Origin: Undibacter mobilis
GTDB lineage: Bacteria > Pseudomonadota > Alphaproteobacteria > Rhizobiales > Xanthobacteraceae
Direction of reading: 5' to 3'
DNA length: 64,000 nt
NCBI RefSeq assembly: GCF_003367195.1
Contig: NZ_QRGO01000001.1
Coordinates: forward strand, 1,908,501-1,972,500
Below are positions 25,550 through 33,292 of this stretch, piece after piece. How positions within the stretch are numbered: position 1 is the stretch's first letter; every line of letters starts with the position of its first letter. A model generated the notes under the pieces. The model was not told the DNA's origin, searched no databases, and was given only the letters and a program-made list of their open reading frames with translations. Both the position numbers and the translations under genes were made by a program.

Positions 25550-26986
25550 ATGAAGCAGTTCCGTCAGTTTTACATCGATGGACAATGGGTCGACCCTCTG
25601 GAGGCGACGGCCTTCGACGTCATCAATCCAGCGACTGAGGAGGTATTCGCACAAATCAGCCTCGGCAGCGCAAAGGATGTCGATCGCGCCGTTAAAGCGG
25701 CGCGCAAGGCGTTCGATAGCTTTTCCAACTGGACCGTCGGCCAGCGCGTGGCGCTGCTTGAGCGGATTATCGAGGAGTACGAGCGCAGGTTCGACGACGT
25801 CGCCTGGGCGATTACAACAGAGATGGGCTCGCCGATCGGCTTCTCCCGCGGCCTTCAAACGCCCGCGACCTTGGGCCATCTGCGTGAAGCGATTGCCGTC
25901 CTGAAGAGCTACAAATTCGAATCCATGTTGGGGAAGACGCGTATCCTGCGCGAGCCGATCGGCGTCTGCGGGTTCATCACCCCTTGGAACTGGCCGATCA
26001 ATCAGATCACGGCGAAACTGGGCAGCGCCATTGCCGCCGGTTGCACCATGGTGGTCAAGCCGAGCGAGTTTGCGCCCGTCAGCCCCATCATTCTTACCGA
26101 AATTCTCGACAAGGCCGGCGTCCCGCCCGGGGTCTTCAACCTGGTCAATGGCGATGGACCGACGGTCGGTAGCGCCATCTCGCGTCATCCTGACATCGAC
26201 ATGGTTTCATTCACCGGCTCGACGGCCGCCGGCATTGCCGTTGCGCGCGACGCGGCCGCTACCGTCAAGCGGGTTCATCAGGAACTTGGCGGGAAATCGG
26301 CCAACATCCTTCTTCCCGGCAAGCACATCGATATCTCGGCGCCATACGGCATGTTGCGCGCTTTCACCAACAGCGGTCAGTCCTGCATTGCCCCGGCGAG
26401 AATGCTGGTGCCGGAGAGCGAGGTGGAGCGTGTCGTCGGCCTCCTTAAAGCGGCTGCCGAGAATCTCGTTGTCGGCGATCCGAGTTCGGAAACCACCACG
26501 CACGGACCGTTGGTCAACCGGCGGCAATTCGACCGTGTCCAGGAACTCATCAAATCCGGCGTCGACGAGGGCGCGCGTGTCGTGGTCGGCGGCGAGGGGC
26601 GCCCATCCGGCATGAACCGCGGCAATTTCGTCAAGCCGACCGTGTTTGCGGATGTGACGCCGGATATGCGTATCGCCAGGGAAGAGATCTTCGGCCCTGT
26701 GCTTGCGGTTATGGCCTACCGCGATGTCGATCATGCGATCGAGATCGCCAACGACTCCATTTACGGCCTCGCGGGCTTCGTATCCGCCGACGATCTCAGC
26801 GAAGCGGATCGCGTAGGCCGGCGCATTCGCGCCGGCCGCGTTTATCTCAACGACAAGCCGCAGGATGAGACGCCAAATTACGAGTTCGAGGCTCCGTTCG
26901 GCGGCTACAAGCAATCCGGCAATGGTCGCGAAGTGGGGCTTTTCGGCTTCGAGGAGTTTCACGAGGTCAAGGCCGTCATCGCCTGA
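25550..26986 (+). CDS. Aldehyde dehydrogenase
   Basis: NAD(P)-dependent aldehyde dehydrogenase of 478 residues. Catalytic Cys C279 is in NSGQSCIAPARML, the base E245 in HQELGGKSANI, and the cofactor Lys in MVVKPSEFAP. The N-terminal FYIDGQWVDP and C-terminal FGGYKQSGNGREVG are typical. It lies between the reductase and flavin-reductase genes. If the hydratase-lyase-like enzyme at 29632 releases an aryl aldehyde, this enzyme would oxidise it to the acid, as vanillin dehydrogenase does in ferulate pathways; that role is inferred. Confidence 0.88.
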   Translation: MKQFRQFYIDGQWVDPLEATAFDVINPATEEVFAQISLGSAKDVDRAVKAARKAFDSFSNWTVGQRVALLERIIEEYERRFDDVAWAITTEMGSPIGFSRGLQTPATLGHLREAIAVLKSYKFESMLGKTRILREPIGVCGFITPWNWPINQITAKLGSAIAAGCTMVVKPSEFAPVSPIILTEILDKAGVPPGVFNLVNGDGPTVGSAISRHPDIDMVSFTGSTAAGIAVARDAAATVKRVHQELGGKSANILLPGKHIDISAPYGMLRAFTNSGQSCIAPARMLVPESEVERVVGLLKAAAENLVVGDPSSETTTHGPLVNRRQFDRVQELIKSGVDEGARVVVGGEGRPSGMNRGNFVKPTVFADVTPDMRIAREEIFGPVLAVMAYRDVDHAIEIANDSIYGLAGFVSADDLSEADRVGRRIRAGRVYLNDKPQDETPNYEFEAPFGGYKQSGNGREVGLFGFEEFHEVKAVIA

Positions 26987-27054
26987 TACAGGCCGGCCGC
27001 TATTTATCCGAACAAAACGCGCTTAATCGTTCATTCCGCTAAAGAGACATTCGC

Positions 27055-27729
27055 ATGTTCTATGAGCCTTCCAAGAACGATCACGGGCTTCCCTACAATC
27101 CCTTCAAATCATGCGTTGTGCCGCGACCAATCGGCTGGATATCGACAATCAGCCGTGATGGGATCGTCAATCTGGCGCCGTTCAGCCAGAGCAATATCCT
27201 CGGCTGGGATCCACCCTATGTCATGTTTTCGGCGCAGAACCGCGTCAATGGCAACCGCAACGATAGCGTGAACAATGCCGAATACACCGGCGAGTTCGTT
27301 TACAATATGGCGACCTATGCACTGCGCGATGCGGTCGTTGAAAGCAGCATGATCGAAGATCCGGCCATCGATGAGCTGGCTACGACCGGTCTGACGCCGG
27401 CCGAGTGTCGTCTGGTGAAGCCACCCAGGGTCAAAGAGAGTCCCATCAGCCTCGAGTGCAAACATCATCAGACGATCGTGCTGGCGAACAACAAGCCCGA
27501 ACTTTTCAATTCTGTCGTTATCGGCCGGGTTGTTGGCGTTCACATCAACGACGATTTCATCGACAAAAGCGGAAAGCTGGACATCCTTAAGATGCGGCCA
27601 CTGGCCCGTATGGGTTACCTCGATTACACCTCCGTTACCGACGTTTTTGAACTGCGTCCGAAGAACATCTCGGAGGACATGATTCGCGGAATGGCCGGCG
27701 GTAGCGCTTCAACGTCCACAAAGCCGTAA
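27055..27729 (+). CDS. Flavin-reductase-like domain protein (DIM6/NTAB family)
   Basis: FMN-binding split-barrel protein of 224 residues. PRPIGWISTISRDGIVNLAP near the N terminus and FSQSNILGWDPPYVMFSAQ are typical of this family. Such proteins supply reduced flavin to two-component oxygenases or act alone on small molecules. No flavin-dependent oxygenase partner gene is in the window, so its role in the island is open. It follows the aldehyde dehydrogenase by 68 bases and precedes the SDR by 34 bases. Confidence 0.85.
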   Translation: MFYEPSKNDHGLPYNPFKSCVVPRPIGWISTISRDGIVNLAPFSQSNILGWDPPYVMFSAQNRVNGNRNDSVNNAEYTGEFVYNMATYALRDAVVESSMIEDPAIDELATTGLTPAECRLVKPPRVKESPISLECKHHQTIVLANNKPELFNSVVIGRVVGVHINDDFIDKSGKLDILKMRPLARMGYLDYTSVTDVFELRPKNISEDMIRGMAGGSASTSTKP

Positions 27730-27763
27730 TCCCGACAATCGCTATCAAGGTGGAAGCATAACC

Positions 27764-28513
27764 ATGGATCTTACGGGCAAAGTTGCAATCGTAACCGGCG
27801 CCGCGCGTGGCATCGGTTTGGCCGTCGCAACCCGCTTCTGTCGAGCGGGCGCGCGCGTGGTCATCGCCGATCTCAATGCGAATGATACCGATAACGCAAT
27901 CAAAACGGTTCAGCGCGATCTGCCCGGAGCCCAATGTCTGGGCGTGACTGTCGATGTCGGCGATCGTCCGTCCGTCGAGGCAATGGTCGAGAAGACGGTG
28001 GCCGCATTCGGCCGGGTTGACATTCTCGTCAGCAATGCCGGCGTCTGGAAAAATCTGAGCCGTGGGCCATTCTGGCAACTCAGCAATGCCGAGTGGCAGA
28101 ACACCTTTCGAGTCAATACCGAGGGCGCGTTTAATTGCGCCTCCGCGGTCGCGCCCCACCTAGTACGCCAGAAATCGGGCCGCATCATTTTCATCGGTTC
28201 CGCGGCCATCGGTGAGGCGCTGGCGCACATCACTCAGTACAGCGCCTCGAAATCGGCGCTTATCGGCCTGATGCGTTGTGCGGCCAAGGAGCTTGGCAAG
28301 GACGGGATCACCGTCAATATGGTCAACCCCGGTCAGGTCGACACTGGCGCCTTCACGCGCGAGCAGTTGGAGTCGCGGGCGCAAAGCAAATTCATACATC
28401 GCGTCGGCGTTCCGCAGGATCTGGAGGGCATCATCACCCTATTGGCCAGCGACGAAGCGGCCTTGATCACGGCGCAGCAGATATTCGTCGATGGCGGCGG
28501 CGTCATGAACTGA
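27764..28513 (+). CDS. SDR-family NAD(P)-dependent oxidoreductase
   Basis: Classical SDR of 249 residues with VTGAARGIGLAVA, SNAGVW, the catalytic Ser in FIGSAAIG and the YxxxK motif in YSASKSALIG. The end QQIFVDGGGVMN is normal. It would oxidise an alcohol or reduce a ketone in the island's pathway. A GC-rich hairpin follows directly after the stop codon, then the promoter of the nicD-like gene, so it is probably the last gene of the P450 transcript. Confidence 0.88.
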   Translation: MDLTGKVAIVTGAARGIGLAVATRFCRAGARVVIADLNANDTDNAIKTVQRDLPGAQCLGVTVDVGDRPSVEAMVEKTVAAFGRVDILVSNAGVWKNLSRGPFWQLSNAEWQNTFRVNTEGAFNCASAVAPHLVRQKSGRIIFIGSAAIGEALAHITQYSASKSALIGLMRCAAKELGKDGITVNMVNPGQVDTGAFTREQLESRAQSKFIHRVGVPQDLEGIITLLASDEAALITAQQIFVDGGGVMN

Positions 28514-28514
28514 C

Positions 28515-28532
28515 GCCGCGCCTGCGCGCGGC
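28515..28532 (+). terminator. GC-rich hairpin after the SDR gene
   Basis: GCCGCGC-CTGC-GCGCGGC: a perfect 7-base stem with a 4-base loop, 1 base after the SDR stop codon. There is no T tract, so as an intrinsic terminator it is incomplete; it may pause polymerase or protect the transcript end. Confidence 0.4.
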
Positions 28533-28545
28533 GGGTGAATCCGGC

Positions 28546-28574
28546 TTGACAGCTACGATATGTAGCAATCTAAT
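28546..28574 (+). promoter_or_regulatory. Strong promoter with operator for the nicD-like gene
   Basis: Perfect -35 box TTGACA (28546-28551), 17-base spacer, -10 box TCTAAT (28569-28574, 5/6). The palindrome GCTACGATATGTAGC (28552-28566) fills the spacer almost exactly. Its inner part TACG-ATA-TGTA matches sites 1 and 2 with one change. A repressor bound here would block polymerase. Confidence 0.6.
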
Positions 28575-28627
28575 TGAAACAGGTAGCCTCCGAATTCAAT
28601 GTCGGGGCTGGCGTTAGGCAGAGTCGA

Positions 28628-29473
28628 ATGACCGGCGCAGGCGCACAAAGCGACGTACGTTCTGGCAGCCTGACCGTTGACGTGCGCGGTCTGCATTGCC
28701 TGACAAATGGCATTCGTCAGCACTATCTCGACTTCAACCACGCGGCGCCTGGCATACCGGTTTTGCTGTTGCCCGGGATCACCAGCCCGGCCGCGACCTG
28801 GGCTTTCGTCGCGCAGCGGCTTGCCACGTCGCGTCGGGTGATCGTCCCCGATATCCGAGGACGCGGGCTTTCGGACAGCGGGCCGGGTCTCGGCTATTCG
28901 CTCGATGACTATGCGCGTGATGCGCTCGGTCTCATTGACGCACTTGGGCTGAAGAAACCGATCGTTGTCGGCCACTCGATGGGCGCGCGCATTGCCGCGC
29001 GAATGGAGACGACGGCGCCCGGGGCAGCATCGCGGCTTGTTCTGGCCGATCCGCCACTTTCGGGGCCGGGTCGCGAGCCTTATCCGACGCCGCTTGTTTC
29101 ATATATTTCGGCGCGTGAGGCGGCATCGAAGGGTGCGACCGTCGAGCAATTCCGTAGTTTCACGCCGACTTGGACGGATGAGCAGATCGCTTTGCGCATC
29201 GAGTGGCTCCCCACCTGCAGCATCGACGCGATTACCAAATCGCACCAGAATTTCCAGGATGAGGATATCTTCCCGGATTTTCCGAAGCTGAACTGTCCGA
29301 CGCTGCTGATCTACGCGATGCGCGCGAAGGTGGTCACGCCTGAAAACGCTGCGGAAATCGGGCGGTTGCTGCCGAACGGAGAAGTGGTCGGCGTGCAAGC
29401 CGGACACATGATTCCCTGGGATAATCTGGAAGACTTTATCTCCGTGACGGAGCGGTTCATCGCAGCCGCATGA
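28628..29473 (+). CDS. nicD: N-formylmaleamate deformylase-like alpha/beta hydrolase (NicD family)
   Basis: Alpha/beta hydrolase of 281 residues. In the NicD family it converts N-formylmaleamate to maleamate and formate, the step after NicX. Agreement with P. putida NicD as I recall it is strong: NGIRQHYLDF, LLPGITSPAATWAFVAQRL, RGRGLSDSGP, DPPLSGPGREPYP, TWTDEQIALRIEWL and GHMIPWDNLEDF. The triad is S117 (GHSMGAR), D141 and H260, and the Ser-Asp spacing of 24 equals that of NicD. The start at 28628 follows from the promoter at 28546-28574; an earlier TTG lies in the -10 box. Its own regulated promoter shares the motif found before the nicX-like gene. Confidence 0.86.
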   Translation: MTGAGAQSDVRSGSLTVDVRGLHCLTNGIRQHYLDFNHAAPGIPVLLLPGITSPAATWAFVAQRLATSRRVIVPDIRGRGLSDSGPGLGYSLDDYARDALGLIDALGLKKPIVVGHSMGARIAARMETTAPGAASRLVLADPPLSGPGREPYPTPLVSYISAREAASKGATVEQFRSFTPTWTDEQIALRIEWLPTCSIDAITKSHQNFQDEDIFPDFPKLNCPTLLIYAMRAKVVTPENAAEIGRLLPNGEVVGVQAGHMIPWDNLEDFISVTERFIAAA

Positions 29474-29566
29474 CCCTATCCGGCGCGTAAAGGATTGATC
29501 GTAACGGTTCTGCCACTGAAAGGGACTCGGCGAGTTGACTCGAAAGCGCACTTGCGTCCATATAGC

Positions 29567-29577
29567 TACAAGTTTAA
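29567..29577. promoter_or_regulatory. Weak fourth operator-like site before the hydratase-lyase gene
   Basis: TACAAGTTTAA has the left half of the island motif (TACA) but two changes in the right half. It lies in the 158-base gap before the gene at 29632 and overlaps a possible -10 box TAACAT (29575-29580), with TTGCGT (29552-29557) 17 bases upstream as -35. It may be a degenerate site or chance. Confidence 0.2.
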
Positions 29578-29631
29578 CATATTTCCGATAAGTGCAGCAC
29601 GCCACAAGTGCTGACATGATGAGAGGGACGA

Positions 29632-30483
29632 ATGGCTTTCTACAGCAACTACAAGAACGTGCTCGTCGATAAGAAGGACGGCATCACCACCGTCACTTTG
29701 AATCGTCCGGAGAAGCGCAACGCGATGAGCCCGGACCTGGACGAGGAGATGCTGGACTGCATCCTCAATCTCGAGGCGGATGCGGAAACGCTCGTTGTGG
29801 TGCTCACCGGCGCGGGCCCGGCGTGGTGCGCCGGCATGGATCTCAAGCTTTACTTCCGCGAACTGGAAGGCGATCCGGCGAATGCCGCCAAGCACGTCCG
29901 CACCGAGTGGGCCACCCATCAGTGGCGCTGGCATCGCCTCTATAACTTCCCGAAGCCGACCATTGCGATGGTCAACGGCTTCTGCTTCGGCGGCGCTTTC
30001 ACCCAGCTCGTTGCTTGCGACTTCGCTATCGCCGCCAACAGCGCGACGTTCGGCCTGTCGGAAGTGAACTGGGGCGTCATTCCCGGCGGCCTGGTCAGCA
30101 AGGCCTTCAACGCCGCCGTGAACTATCGCGACGCGCTCTATTACTCCATCACGGGCAAGCCGTTCCAGGGTCCGGAAGCCGTCCGCATGGGTCTCATCAA
30201 CGAGTCCGTTCCGGACGAGAGGCTCCACGACGAGGTGATGATTCTTGCTCGGCAGCTCGCTTCGCTCAACCCCGAAGCGGTCCGCGCCACCAAGCAGGCC
30301 ATCAAGGCAACCCGCGAAATGACCATCGAGCAGGCGCACGAATATCTGATCGCCAAGAACGGTCAGCTCTCCCATCGCGACCGGGAAGGCGGCTACTACC
30401 AGGGCATCTCGAAATTCATCGATGCCAAGGCATACCGCCCGGGGCTCGAGCCTTATCCACGCGACAAGGCGGATAACGTCTGA
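29632..30483 (+). CDS. Hydroxycinnamoyl-CoA hydratase-lyase-like crotonase
   Basis: Crotonase-fold enzyme of 283 residues, most like p-hydroxycinnamoyl-CoA hydratase/lyase (Ech/HCHL), which turns feruloyl-CoA into vanillin and acetyl-CoA. Shared segments by recall: RPEKRNAMSP, AGMDLK-YFRE, WRWHRLYNFPKPTIAMVNG, CFGGAFTQLVACD, FGLSEVNWGVIPGGLVSKA and the tail GYYQGISKF. Catalytic Glu is E144 (LSEVNWG) and Tyr Y74 is kept, but the Tyr at HCHL position 239, one of those contacting the phenol group, aligns with I240. It may therefore act on a ring other than a plain phenol. It shares one base with the CoA-transferase gene (TGATG), so the pair is coupled. Confidence 0.82.
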   Translation: MAFYSNYKNVLVDKKDGITTVTLNRPEKRNAMSPDLDEEMLDCILNLEADAETLVVVLTGAGPAWCAGMDLKLYFRELEGDPANAAKHVRTEWATHQWRWHRLYNFPKPTIAMVNGFCFGGAFTQLVACDFAIAANSATFGLSEVNWGVIPGGLVSKAFNAAVNYRDALYYSITGKPFQGPEAVRMGLINESVPDERLHDEVMILARQLASLNPEAVRATKQAIKATREMTIEQAHEYLIAKNGQLSHRDREGGYYQGISKFIDAKAYRPGLEPYPRDKADNV

Positions 30484-31631
30484 TGCCAAACGCCGCGCCG
30501 ACGCTGGGTGATATCAAGGTCGTGGAGATCGGCACTATGGTGACCGCTCCGCTGGCCGCGATGCTGCTGGCCCAACTCGGCGCGGATGTAATCAAGATCG
30601 AGAATCCTGCGGGAGGCGACCCCTTCCGCAGGTCTACGGGCGGCACCTACAGCCCGAACTTTATCGCCTACAATCAGAACAAGCGGAGCCTTCAGCTTGA
30701 CCTTGCAACGCCCGGAGGGAAGGCGCGGGCGCTCGAGCTGATCGCAGAGGCCGATGTACTGATCGAGAATTTCCGCCCCGGCGTCATGGACCGGCTGGGC
30801 TTCACGGCTGACGTCCTCGCCAAAACAAATCCTCGCCTCGTCTATTGCTCAATTACCGGTTTCGGCGCGGATGGCCCGTATTCGGCGCGCCCGGCCTACG
30901 ACACCGTAGGCATCGCGCTGTCCGGCATTCTGCACATGTATCTCGACCGCGCCCGGCCGCAGGTTTATGGGCCGACGCTTGCCGACAACGCGACCGGTCT
31001 CTATGCCTTCGGCGGCATCCTCGCGGCGTTGCACGCGCGGCAGGCGACCGGAAAGTCGCAGCGCGTCGAGATCAATATGCTCGACAGCGCGATTGCCTTC
31101 GTGCCCGATGCTTTCGCCTACGCCACGCAGCTCGGCCAGTCTTACGGGCCCTTGTCCCGCGTCGCGTCGTCGCAAGGTTTTGTCTGGACCTGCGCCGACG
31201 GTCAGGCCATTGCCGTTCACCTGTCGGTGCCGGAAAAATTCTGGCTGGCGCTGGTCGCGGCGATGAATATCGGCGACACGATTGCGGCGGATCCGCGTTT
31301 CAGGACGCCGGGCGATCGCATACGCAACTACGAACCGCTTGCCGCCGCGCTGAGTGAAGTCGCGAAGACGCAGCCGCGCGACCATTGGATCGCCGCCTTC
31401 GCCAAGAACGACATTCCGTTTGCGCCCGTTCATTCGATTGCGGAAGTGATCGCCGATCCGCAGGTGGTGCATCTCGGCACCTTCGCGGAGTCGCAACACC
31501 CCGCCGAGGGGAGGGTCGTCGGCATTCGCAATCCGCTTCGCATCAATGGAGAGCGCGCTCCGGTGGTGGCGCCGCCATCCCTTGGCGAACACGCGACCGC
31601 GCGGTTCGTCAGGCCGCAAGGAGAAAGCTGA
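30483..31631 (+). CDS. CaiB/BaiF family CoA-transferase
   Basis: Class-III CoA-transferase of 382 residues. The opening TLGDIKVVEIGTMVTAPLAA, then QLGADVIKIENPAGGDPFR, and LIENFRPGVMDRLGF are typical; the catalytic Asp is probably in GPTLADNATG near residue 165. The enzyme moves CoA to a carboxylate. Coupled by TGATG to the hydratase-lyase-like gene, it would activate the acid on which that enzyme acts, in place of the ATP-dependent ligase used in ferulate pathways. Confidence 0.9.
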   Translation: MPNAAPTLGDIKVVEIGTMVTAPLAAMLLAQLGADVIKIENPAGGDPFRRSTGGTYSPNFIAYNQNKRSLQLDLATPGGKARALELIAEADVLIENFRPGVMDRLGFTADVLAKTNPRLVYCSITGFGADGPYSARPAYDTVGIALSGILHMYLDRARPQVYGPTLADNATGLYAFGGILAALHARQATGKSQRVEINMLDSAIAFVPDAFAYATQLGQSYGPLSRVASSQGFVWTCADGQAIAVHLSVPEKFWLALVAAMNIGDTIAADPRFRTPGDRIRNYEPLAAALSEVAKTQPRDHWIAAFAKNDIPFAPVHSIAEVIADPQVVHLGTFAESQHPAEGRVVGIRNPLRINGERAPVVAPPSLGEHATARFVRPQGES

Positions 31632-31729
31632 AGATAAAAGGCAAAGAAGAGCCGCGTTCACTCGTCAGCGGCCGCTAACAGGTGCCGGAACTAGAATACA
31701 GAGCGTCAAAGCAAAAAAGGGGAGCTCAG

Positions 31730-32731
31730 ATGTTTCGCAGAATCTTGTCTTCGGTAGCCGTACTTGCCGCCAGCCTGTTGGCGCATGGGTCCGCGAATGC
31801 GCAGGAGAACTGGAGAATCGGCACGGTCGTCGCGCCGCCGTCGGTTCTCGGCATTATGGTCGACGAGATGGCCGCTTCCATCACCAAGACCACGAATGGT
31901 GCTATCAAGGCCGAACGCTTCCAGCAGCCGAACGAGCAGGAAATCGCCCAGAACGTCATTCGCGGCCGATACGAAATGGCCTTCATTTCCGCGACGGGAT
32001 TGGCGCCGGCTATTCCAGCGATGGGCGTGCTCAACCTAGCCTATCTGTGGTCGAGCCCCGAGGAGCGGGACTACGTATACGACAAATACGTCGTGCCGCT
32101 GGTCACGGATCTTCTCGCAAAGAACGGGCTGACGCTGGTACGCACGGGCGACGGCGGCTGGATGAACCTGTTCTGCAAGGCTGCTTGCGTTTCGCCCGAG
32201 CAGATGTCCGGCATGAAGGTGCGTATTTCGCCGACGGCGAGCGATCGCATGATGTTCTCGCGTCTCGGTGCCAACTACGTGACAATGACGCTGGCCGACT
32301 TCTTCCCGTCGCTTCAACAGGGTGTGGTCGATGCCGGTTCGCTGACATTCGGCTTCTATGTGGCGACCCCCGCCGCCGCGGCTGCGCCGAACTACGTGTT
32401 TACTCGGCACGGTCATCAGCCGATGTTTCTGGTGGTCCACACCAAGTACTGGGAAAAGCTGACGGCCGATCAGCGTAAAGCCATCGAAGCGTCGATTCTG
32501 CCGACATCCGAGATCCGCCGCCGCGTCGGTGAGGAGGACGTTCCGACCGAGGCTAGGCTGAAGACGATGGGTGGTCATGCTTATCATCTGACTGCGGAGC
32601 AGCGGGCGAAGTGGGCCGCTGTTGTCGTCCCGGGACAGCCGGAAGTGGTGCAGAGCTTCGGACCCGTGGCCAAAGACATCTATGATGCGGTGCTGAAGGG
32701 CAAGGAAGAGTTCCGTACCAAGGCCAAGTAA
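31730..32731 (+). CDS. TRAP transporter solute-binding protein (DctP family)
   Basis: Periplasmic receptor of 333 residues. The start at 31730 has AAGGGGAG at 31717-31724 and gives a Sec signal (MFRRILSSVAVLAASLLAHG, cleavage after SANA). The segment ISPTASDRMMFSRLGANYVT holds the carboxylate-binding Arg region of DctP proteins, and GVVDAGSLTFGFY follows. TRAP receptors bind organic acids, in related bacteria also hydroxycinnamates. Between the CoA-transferase and the permeases, it likely imports the acid used by the island. Confidence 0.88.
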   Translation: MFRRILSSVAVLAASLLAHGSANAQENWRIGTVVAPPSVLGIMVDEMAASITKTTNGAIKAERFQQPNEQEIAQNVIRGRYEMAFISATGLAPAIPAMGVLNLAYLWSSPEERDYVYDKYVVPLVTDLLAKNGLTLVRTGDGGWMNLFCKAACVSPEQMSGMKVRISPTASDRMMFSRLGANYVTMTLADFFPSLQQGVVDAGSLTFGFYVATPAAAAAPNYVFTRHGHQPMFLVVHTKYWEKLTADQRKAIEASILPTSEIRRRVGEEDVPTEARLKTMGGHAYHLTAEQRAKWAAVVVPGQPEVVQSFGPVAKDIYDAVLKGKEEFRTKAK

Positions 32732-32758
32732 GGTGCCTCGCAACGGGCCGACATCGTC

Positions 32759-33292
32759 ATGAACACCTCCTCTAGCAACTCTCTCGAGCAGTCGGCGCGA
32801 ACCTTTCTTGTCTGGCTTCGTTGGCTCGAGGCATCTGTGGCAGTGGTCTGCATATCGGCCTGTGGCGCGCTGCTGATCGCGGATGTCGTGTTCCGCGAGC
32901 TTCTCGGGCATGGCCTTCCCTGGGCTCAGCGCGTGGCGGTCTACTGTGCGACCACGGCGGCCATGCTCGGGTTCGGCCTCGCCATACAAAGCGGCGAGCA
33001 TCTCAGGCCGACGCTGTTCGATAACGTGTTTCCGCCGGGCGCGCGCCCGGCGGTCGCGCGTCTCGGTTCGCTTCTATCCGCCGCGATCTGCCTTTGGCTC
33101 GCCTATTACTCGTGGTTCTTCGTCTACACCTCCTATTTGAGCGGCTATCGGGGTGTCGCTCTCGATACCGCGGTTTGGCCGATGCAGACGGTACTGCCCT
33201 ATGCCTTTGCCTCGGCCGCACTACGTTACTTCATCTATGCGCTTCTGCCGGTACTGACACCTGTTGAGAGCTCTCAAGGGGGCGTCGAATGA
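32759..33292 (+). CDS. TRAP transporter small permease (DctQ family)
   Basis: Inner-membrane protein of 177 residues with four hydrophobic segments. VFRELLGHGLPWAQRVAVYC is the DctQ pattern (RE then W). It overlaps the large-permease start by 4 bases (ATGA) and completes the TRAP system with the receptor 28 bases upstream. Confidence 0.87.
   Translation: MNTSSSNSLEQSARTFLVWLRWLEASVAVVCISACGALLIADVVFRELLGHGLPWAQRVAVYCATTAAMLGFGLAIQSGEHLRPTLFDNVFPPGARPAVARLGSLLSAAICLWLAYYSWFFVYTSYLSGYRGVALDTAVWPMQTVLPYAFASAALRYFIYALLPVLTPVESSQGGVE

Noticed and set aside
29632..30483. Reading this gene as a plain beta-oxidation enoyl-CoA hydratase
   Set aside because: The segments around residues 26-75, 97-130 and 140-157 agree much better with hydroxycinnamoyl-CoA hydratase-lyase than with fatty-acid hydratases.
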